Assembly (NCBI GenBank): GCA_050084515.1
Contig: CM114271.1
Location: forward strand, 25,110,001 to 25,174,000
Source: Blasia pusilla
Lineage: Eukaryota > Marchantiophyta > Marchantiopsida > Blasiales
Direction: 5' to 3'
DNA length: 64,000 nucleotides
A program made the position numbers and the translations under genes. Shown in pieces: positions 58,131 through 64,000 of this stretch; the first letter of the stretch is position 1, and the number at the start of each line of letters is the position of its first letter. Under the pieces are notes generated by a model. The model ran no database searches, was not told where the DNA came from, and was given only the letters and a program-made list of their open reading frames with translations.

Positions 58131-59440
58131 GGTTAGGGGTGGACTCTAGTATGGAGGACCACATGATATCTTACTCTAATCAGAGGGTAGATGGCCAGCC
58201 TTCAAATCCTAAGGTTGGAGATGGTGGTACGGATCAGCGTGATATTCATGATGATGCGTTGGTGTTGGAGTTCCTACGGACCAGTAGGGTGCAGGGCATA
58301 GTGAGTGCCAGGAGGCGAGACCGTGTTCTTCAACGTGCTAAGAGGTATCGATTGGAGGGAACACATATTCTCCGCATGTGGGAGGATGGTAGAAACAGTA
58401 GTGCCACATTTGGCTCGAGAGAGGCGCATTGTGCGACATGCCCATGAGGAGTTGGGACATTTTGGGGTAAAGCGTCGTATAACTTACTCCTTGGCGATAT
58501 TGGTGGCGTGGCATGCATACTCAGTGCAGCGATTGGTGTCACGTTGTATGGTTTGTGACCGGGTGAGGGCATCATTTAATGCCCCTACACCACAATTACA
58601 TCCCTTGCCTATTATGGGGTTGGGTTATCGTTGGAGTGTGGACTTTGCGGGACCGTTACCGTTGGTATGCGACATCATCGATATGTGTTGGTGATGGTGG
58701 AGCACTTCTCCAAGTGGATTGAGTTTGTGGCATTACGGACAAGGCAAGTGAGGAACGGCGTATGCATTTCTGGATAGAGTGCTTAGTCATTTTGGTGCAC
58801 CGGTGAAGTCTTGACCGACCGAGTGCGGAGTTTGGGTGAGTTTTCAGGTCTTGTGTGACAAGGCGTTGATTGATCATCGGACCACATCTCGAGATCATCA
58901 GAGGCGGATGGTTTGGGTGGCGTGTGGTTCATACGGTGAAGAGGGCATTGCGCAAGTATGGCCTCTGAAGGGGCATCTTGGAGGCTAGGATATTCGGTTG
59001 CCATGGTTAGCCATGGGGTATAGGTTCGATCGCCAAGCATCCTTGGCTTCCTTCTCACCTTATTTTTTCATTATCGGCCGAGATCGGACTTGCCAAAGAA
59101 GCAATTGCGTCGGGAGTCTAGTGAGGTGGTGAACCTTGATGACCGAGAGATGTGGATGAGGGTGTGTTCTCGGCGGGCGGAGCTCTTTCGGAGAGTTATG
59201 CCAACATCCTTTGAGAATCTTGCCATTGCTCAACACAGGGGATACGTTGCGGTATGCAACCATTCGGGAGTGGAGGTTATCGACCATCGATTAGTAGGTT
59301 CCATGTGGGGACTATGTCTATTTGCAGCAGATTGCCCGACAACGTTGGATGTGACGGCAGCCGTACTATTTTTCTGAGTCGCGAGGTGTTAGCTACGGAG
59401 TTCTCATGTTGGAGGGTCGTGATGGAGTTGTTTGGAAGGA
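58131..59440 (+). pseudogene. R2 integrase
   Basis: RIVRHAHEELGHFGVKR and CMVCDRVRASFNAPTPQLHP give the HHCC zinc site (58430-58600). MGLGYRWSVDFAGPLPL holds the first Asp (about 58650), and the second Asp region (about 58810) and ADGL..VV..RALRKYG segment follow with indels, then the C-terminal domain around 59310-59420. This is the region that R1 lacks, so R2 documents that the family encodes a DDE integrase. Confidence 0.8.
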
Positions 59441-59690
59441 CCATGTGCGTAATTGTGCGCCATGTCATCTTCCAAATGTGGATGGTATCTTGTTGACCCA
59501 AGCTTAGCCATGATACGTGCTAGCTTGTGGTGCATGTTGTGTGGTGGGTCTTGTACTGTAACGCGGCCCGTATGTTGGTGTGTGATCGGTGTTCTAGGGG
59601 TTGGTACATGATGTGTTTGACTCCACGTTTGGATGTTGTTCCTACTGAAAGGTGGGTTTGTCCTCGATGTACTTAGGAGAGGTAGATGAC
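59441..59690 (+). pseudogene. R2 PHD finger remnant
   Basis: TGCATGTTGTGTGG (CMLCG) at 59531, GTGTGTGATCGGTG (VCDRC), a GWYMMC-like segment with Tyr in place of His, and a CPRC-equivalent (TGTCCTCGATGT). Phase changes break it. Compared with R1 the histidine ligand codon is altered. Confidence 0.65.
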
Positions 59691-59846
59691 TTAATCTTTG
59701 CATGATATGGATTACAGATGTGCGACTAATGATGGGGCAACCTAGCACCCGGCCTTCTCATTCGGGCATCCAAGAAGGTGTATAGCATGTAGTAGATGTA
59801 TAGGGCTACCAGGAGTTAGAGGACCTAACACTTGATTAGGGGGCGA

Positions 59847-59952
59847 GTTGTGGTACACTTGTGTTTGTGGATACTCTCGTCTATGTTATGTATGTATGTG
59901 AATATGGTATGTCAGCGATGTATGTTGTATGACGATGTGGATTCGCACGACA
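59847..59952 (+). repeat. R2 terminal repeat B1 (106 bp)
   Basis: Follows the G-rich tract TTAGGGGGCGA and ends GCACGACA, then AC (59953-59954) and A2. Confidence 0.92.
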
Positions 59953-59954
59953 AC

Positions 59955-60320
59955 TGTCATGACCATACGGATTATGTCGTAGAATATGGTGTGCTAGTAG
60001 AGGCCATTCCTTATGTAGGACCGTAGTGGCTTGGTAGAGATGCGGTTCCATACATAGGGTTGGGGGTTACTCACTTGGGGGTGACTTTCCCAATAGGGCC
60101 CGCTCTTAGGTTGGAGGATATAAGGTGGCTTGCCCTCAAAGAACGATCAGTTCTTTGAGTTGAGCTATGCGTTGGGAGTTAGCCTTGGTAGTGAGTAGAG
60201 CTCTTGGCTATGGTGTTTCCCGCAAGCTTCGACCTAGATTCTCCCATCGTGGAGTGGGTTTGGCTCGATTGTATGTGATTGTAAACGTGTTTTATGACAG
60301 TAGGTCTTTCACGGATTTCA
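59955..60320 (+). repeat. R2 terminal repeat A2 (366 bp)
   Basis: Nearly identical to 50702-51069. It contains a hairpin formed by CTCAAAGAAC (60135-60144) and GTTCTTTGAG (60150-60159). Confidence 0.92.
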
Positions 60321-60426
60321 GTTGTGGTACACTTGCGTTTGTGGATACTCTCGTCTATGTTATGTACGTATGTGAGTATGGTATGTCAGCGATGTATGTT
60401 GTATGACGATGTGGATTCGCACGACA
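60321..60426 (+). repeat. R2 terminal repeat B2 (106 bp), element end
   Basis: Nearly identical to B1. It abuts A2 with no spacer and ends at the R3 gag sequence. Confidence 0.92.
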
Positions 60427-61338
60427 TCCGCCATGTTGTGCTCAATGTTCTTGACGATCCTAAAAACATCTCTCCAAGTAGGGGAGGTGGTCATAAAAAG
60501 CATCCCATTCCGCACCCCTGTCCGCAGGGTCTGGTCCAACATCATGTACCATGACTAGATAGCCTAAGCCTGCGTCACTCCTTGAGTGATGTTGGTCAAC
60601 CGGCGCAAGCAAGTGTAAGTAAGCCTCACGCAAACTCTCACCCGGGCGCCTCTGGAAGTTGTGGATGCTCCGCAACTTTTCCGTCCATATCCCGTGGTAG
60701 CTCGCTCTCAACTCAGCAAAGAACTCAACCACAGGGTTGAACGTGGGACCAACCCGACTAGACGGTGCAATTGCTCCAGTGCGAGTGACCTCTCCTAAAA
60801 TGTCACTAGTGGAAGAGGAAGTAGCCTCTCCTGACTCCTCCTCCTCCTCTTCATCTGGGAACGGCTCCATCCATGACACATAATGTGGGTCATAGTAGAG
60901 CCTCCACGCCTAGATCTCACGTGCACATCTCTGAGAGAGCTCATGGTAATCGTCCATGGGCGCCTCCTCTAAATGCTGGAACATACCGTTCCATGATGTA
61001 AACGGGTTGGACTCTCTAGAGTTCCAAGCCCGTTGTGAGTCACACCAACTCCTAAACTCCCCAATGAAGTCGTATAGCTCTATAGTGCCTACAACACCCG
61101 AAAATCTACACGGTCCTCTATCCCGGTCGTCCATCTCGTACGCCCAATTGGTAGGACCACTCAATATGTACGATGGATCACTAACACACTCCTCTATACG
61201 CTCACTCTCATCTGAAGACGACACAGAAGGAGATCGAGGTGGTCTCTTACGTGGAGACCCTTGAGCTACTCTTAAGTCCACTACCTCGCCTCTCAAAATC
61301 TTGAAAAGACGCCGTGATGGCCCTTGTGCCCCTCTCAC
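60427..61338 (-). pseudogene. R3 gag, N-terminal part
   Basis: Two phases: 61338-60910 with VVGTIELYDFIGEFRSWCD, FTSWNGMFQHLEEAPMDDYH and 60879-60460 with FNPVVEFFAELRASYHGI, WTEKLRSIHNFQRRPGESLR. A TAG near 60911 separates them. No ATG opens the first frame; the first internal ATG precedes DDRDRGPC. The sequence ends inside FRIVKNIEHNMA at the R2 insertion. Confidence 0.75.
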
Positions 61339-62489
61339 ACGATCACTCTCAATCTCGTGAGTAATCCCTCAATCACTCAAACTAAACATGCGACACTAAA
61401 TCTACACTCTCTCACTGAGACGTGTGTTGTGCAGCAACAAGCAGCGTGGTGCGGCAAATCAACATATCTATCGTCTCATCGACAAACCATCCTCAACTTT
61501 GGACATCTCACACAGATCTCTATCCCCTAAACCCATACATCATCAACACGAAACCCAATATTCCAAATAACTTCCCAATATCCGGAAATCCCTCACACGT
61601 GCAAGGTAAGAGACAAGAATGGGTAACATGACAATAATGTCGATATCGCTCCTTGGAAACTGCAAATCTTGACCGTAACTCGATCATGAAGATAACTCCT
61701 CCAATCAGCAAGTCGTACTCCTCTCGTACCAACGCTGCTCAAACCTCCTAATTGTGTGGTGCGGCTTTAGCGGTCCAGTGCGGCATAGGCAGCACGGAAC
61801 GGCTACAAATGGCACGGCACTCGGGAATGGGGTGCGGCACTCGGCGGCATACCCTCCTCGATCAGCAATTCACACGCTCTACTCCTTAGTGAAGGAGCGG
61901 CTCCGCGATCAAGATGGTGCGGTGCGGCCACGAGCGGCAAGGCACGGCAATCGGCGACGCGTTGTGGCTACGGGCGTCATGACACAGTACTCAATCGTCA
62001 TCGAGCGGCTACCAATCACAACATAGCAGCATTAAATGAAAACTCAAACACCATAACCCGGGGTCACATGCCATCATTGGTTAATGACGAAACAACGATG
62101 GCCAAACCAAAGTACGTGGTGGCGGCGCAAGTCAAAGAATCAACGGTGGTCGTGGAAGACCCTCCACTCCATAATGGCGGCAATGGCAACCAAAGGGTGG
62201 ACAACAGACGAACGCGGCTCGGAGCAGCGCTAGGCGGCGGCCGACGGTGGACGGTGGACCGTTGATGGGGACGGCCGACCGTTGACGGTTATGGTTGACC
62301 GTTGACCATTAACGGTTAACCTTTGACGGTTATGGTTGACCATTGACTATTGACGGCAGACCGATGATGGTGACTATGACGGAGACGGCCGCCGCCGGCG
62401 CGACGGCTGGTTTAGGGTTTGAACAATTTAACCCTAAAAATCACCTAGCAATGGCAATTTTGCAAGATTGACCATAACTTTTATTTTGC
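61339..62489 (-). other. R3 5' leader, GC-rich in part
   Basis: Non-coding stretch between A1 and gag of R3. 61750-62420 is rich in GCGGC and GACGG repeats (for example repeated GTTGACGGTTATGG and GACCGTTGA). I see no gene. Confidence 0.5.
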
Positions 62490-63459
62490 AACTCCAAATT
62501 GCACACCGTTTAGCGCACAGTGTGCACAACTTCACGATCTACAAGAGCGTCAAAAAATATTTGGAATCAAACATTCCAATAAAAATTGACGAGGACTGTC
62601 GTAAAGCCAAATGTCTTTTTCTCCTACACATAACTCGATAGCTCTTCCGCGCTGATTTCTCCCAAAAAAAATGTAAAATATGTGAGAACACAAATCAGCA
62701 AGCTACATGGTGCTTCGAGAGCACCAGTATGGGGCGACTTGGCCCCATACTCAATCCCTATCAAAAATTGCACAACGCTTCCGCGTGCCACTCTTCCACA
62801 CGAAAAATGGGCAAATGAAATGTCACAAGTAAGCGGCTCTTGCTCTGGTGAGCACTCCCATGAACCGCTAAACGGGGAATATGATCCCCAACCTGCAAAA
62901 CCAGCGAGCGACCAACGAGCTCCCCCATGAAGCTCTCTCACTCATTCATTCTCTCTTTGTAAAATAAGATCAAATCTCTCTCACAACTCTATAGTTTTCA
63001 CGTGTGTCTCTCAATGTCAAACCAAACCCACTTTCCTAATGAGAAGCTTGGGTTACACACACAAGGCAAGCAAGACCATAGCTCCGTCGCCTCATGTCAA
63101 GAGGTTCAACAAAGAGAGAATAAGCTCTCAAAGTCTCTCCTTGAGATATACCCCTACCCTCTCCCAAGCTCTTTCCATGGTAACCTATGCTCCCAAGTCG
63201 CCTCCTAAGCTCTTGACCTGATGTAGGAGGTTAAAGGCCACTTAACAAAAATAGAAAATCGATCATATATTCAAAATGATATTCACCTAAAATAGTAAGT
63301 TTCTCAATATGACTCCAAATGAACCGAAACGAAAGAAAAACATGTTCTCTCAGATTTCCCGCGGCCTCAATAGGTCATCCTCCACCTATTGAATCTATCT
63401 TCCACTATTCACAAAGGTGCTCTACTAGATCTCACCAATCTATCCTAAAAAACGTGACA
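62490..63459 (-). repeat. R3 terminal repeat A1
   Basis: Shares long stretches with 22200-22912 plus 34204-34542 (same orientation) and with 37687-38440 (opposite orientation). On the minus strand it opens TGTCACGTTTTTTAGGATAG. The inner boundary near 62490 is approximate. Confidence 0.7.
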
Positions 63460-64000
63460 CTCATCTCGTGATCGACCACTTCGTCCCGCAAATTGCACGG
63501 ATAACTGGCTCATCCAACCGTCACCTGACCGCCACCCTTGCCCATAAGCAAGCTGTCTCCTCTCAAAAATCAAGGATGAATGATAGGGATATCCTTCGTA
63601 CTTCTAATAAAATCTTAGGGAAAGGTGGCTATGAGTGTTTCTTTCCCTATGCATAGAGGGGACCTTGGCACTCAACATCCAGTAGTAACCACCAACAATT
63701 TTGACACCAAATGTTCACAACTTGACTCCAATTTTAACACTTTCCTCAAACCTAATCCGACAGCTCCGCAAGGATTACGAAGTCGACCGTCTTCTTTCCC
63801 AAACGGGAATTCAATTTTCACTATTTCCATAGCTTTTATGTAGAGACAGTCTTCCAACAACGCTTGTTTTATTGGAATGCTTGTAAAGGAATCAGAAATC
63901 CCGTTTGCACCTCAAATACCCTTCTTTCAAGTTTCGTTCTTTCCAAATAATAACCGCCCGACTGTCGGAGCGTACTTGTATCATTCAAAACCACTTAGAA
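63460..64000 (-). pseudogene. R4 protease-methyltransferase linker (5' side of R3)
   Basis: On the minus strand 63590-63465 reads YPYHSSLIFERRQLAYGQGW and RSGDGWMSQLSVQF, aligning with YPMGFSLDYWEESASHRPGW and QSGDRRLSSLPVRF of R3. Continuing across R3 into 44055-44020 it gives SRDESVTKLAAFIGSVSWP in the same phase. This shows the flanks of R3 are two halves of one older element. Similarity upstream of about 63620 is weak and the rest to 64000 is unassigned. Confidence 0.65.

Larger units (their letters stand above)
50702..60426 (+). mobile_element. R2: DNMT/PHD Ty3/gypsy element nested in R3 gag
   Basis: It starts TGTCATGACC and ends GCACGACA, flanked by TCTG (50698-50701) and TCCG (60427-60430), a 4-bp duplication with one change. 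Its own length is 9,725 bp. The layout equals that of R1 without solo LTRs: A1, primer site, leader, gag, protease, methyltransferase, RT, RNase H, integrase, PHD, B1, A2, B2. The coding sequence has many 1-3 base indels, often where R1 has CAG or CTG. Confidence 0.92.
44060..63459 (-). mobile_element. R3: DNMT/PHD Ty3/gypsy element, split by R2
   Basis: On the minus strand it begins TGTCACG at 63459 and ends GCACGACA at 44060. CTCA (plus-strand reading) flanks it at 44056-44059 and 63460-63463; with one shared base the duplication can be read as CTCAT. Without R2 (50702-60426) it is about 9.7 kb. It has A1 at its 5' side and a single B at its 3' side but no A2-B2. Recombination between B1 and B2 would give exactly this form. 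It inserted into R4. Confidence 0.85.

Overview
This window looks like repeat-dominated nuclear DNA from a streptophyte with a large genome, probably a charophyte alga or a seed-free land plant. The evidence is GT-AG introns, a CACTA-type transposon end whose inverted repeat reads CACTAGAAGAAA, a Mutator-like transposase with a SWIM finger, and Ty3/gypsy elements. I recognise no conventional host gene, rRNA or tRNA, and the lineage cannot be fixed from sequence alone.

1-3269: a (GA)n microsatellite, a ~350-bp tandem array and the right end of a CACTA-like element. 3270-16600: several copies, in both orientations, of an intron-bearing gene family. Its product appears to join a coiled coil, a ParB-like segment (DGNH motif) and a permuted (motif IV before motif I) N4/N6-type DNA methyltransferase. 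All copies are broken. 16836-21200: a degenerate MULE-like transposase, also with introns. Introns, tails and one promoter of both families carry about 45 copies of a 27-bp palindrome, half-site GCAACCCGTCGGA.

22200-38440 and 42939-64000: six related Ty3/gypsy copies, here called R1-R6, all decayed. Their coding order is gag - protease - C5 cytosine methyltransferase - RT - RNase H - integrase - PHD finger. R1 is 22913-34203 (+), R2 50702-60426 (+), R3 44060-63459 (-), R4 42939-44059 plus 63460-64000 (-), R5 34543-38440 (+), and R6 is an LTR fragment at 34204-34542 plus 22200-22912 (-). R2 lies inside the gag of R3, and R3 lies inside the protease-methyltransferase linker of R4. Removing each insertion and one target-site copy restores the reading frame. 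R1 has itself received two complete solo LTRs of another family.

The most unusual structure is the terminal organisation of R1 and R2: A1 - primer site - genes - G-rich tract - B1 - two bases - A2 - B2, with A about 367 bp and B 106 bp. This split-direct-repeat layout is known from DIRS/Ngaro elements, which use tyrosine recombinases, yet these elements encode a DDE integrase. An 11-base sequence 28-30 bases downstream of the TATA box in A is the exact complement of the 11 bases after A1, which suggests Tf1-like self-priming.

38441-42938 holds non-coding DNA, a second CACTA-like right end, a 177-bp monomer array and a LINE ORF1-like remnant. Two unrelated types of DNA methyltransferase, both carried by repetitive families, thus share one 64-kb window.
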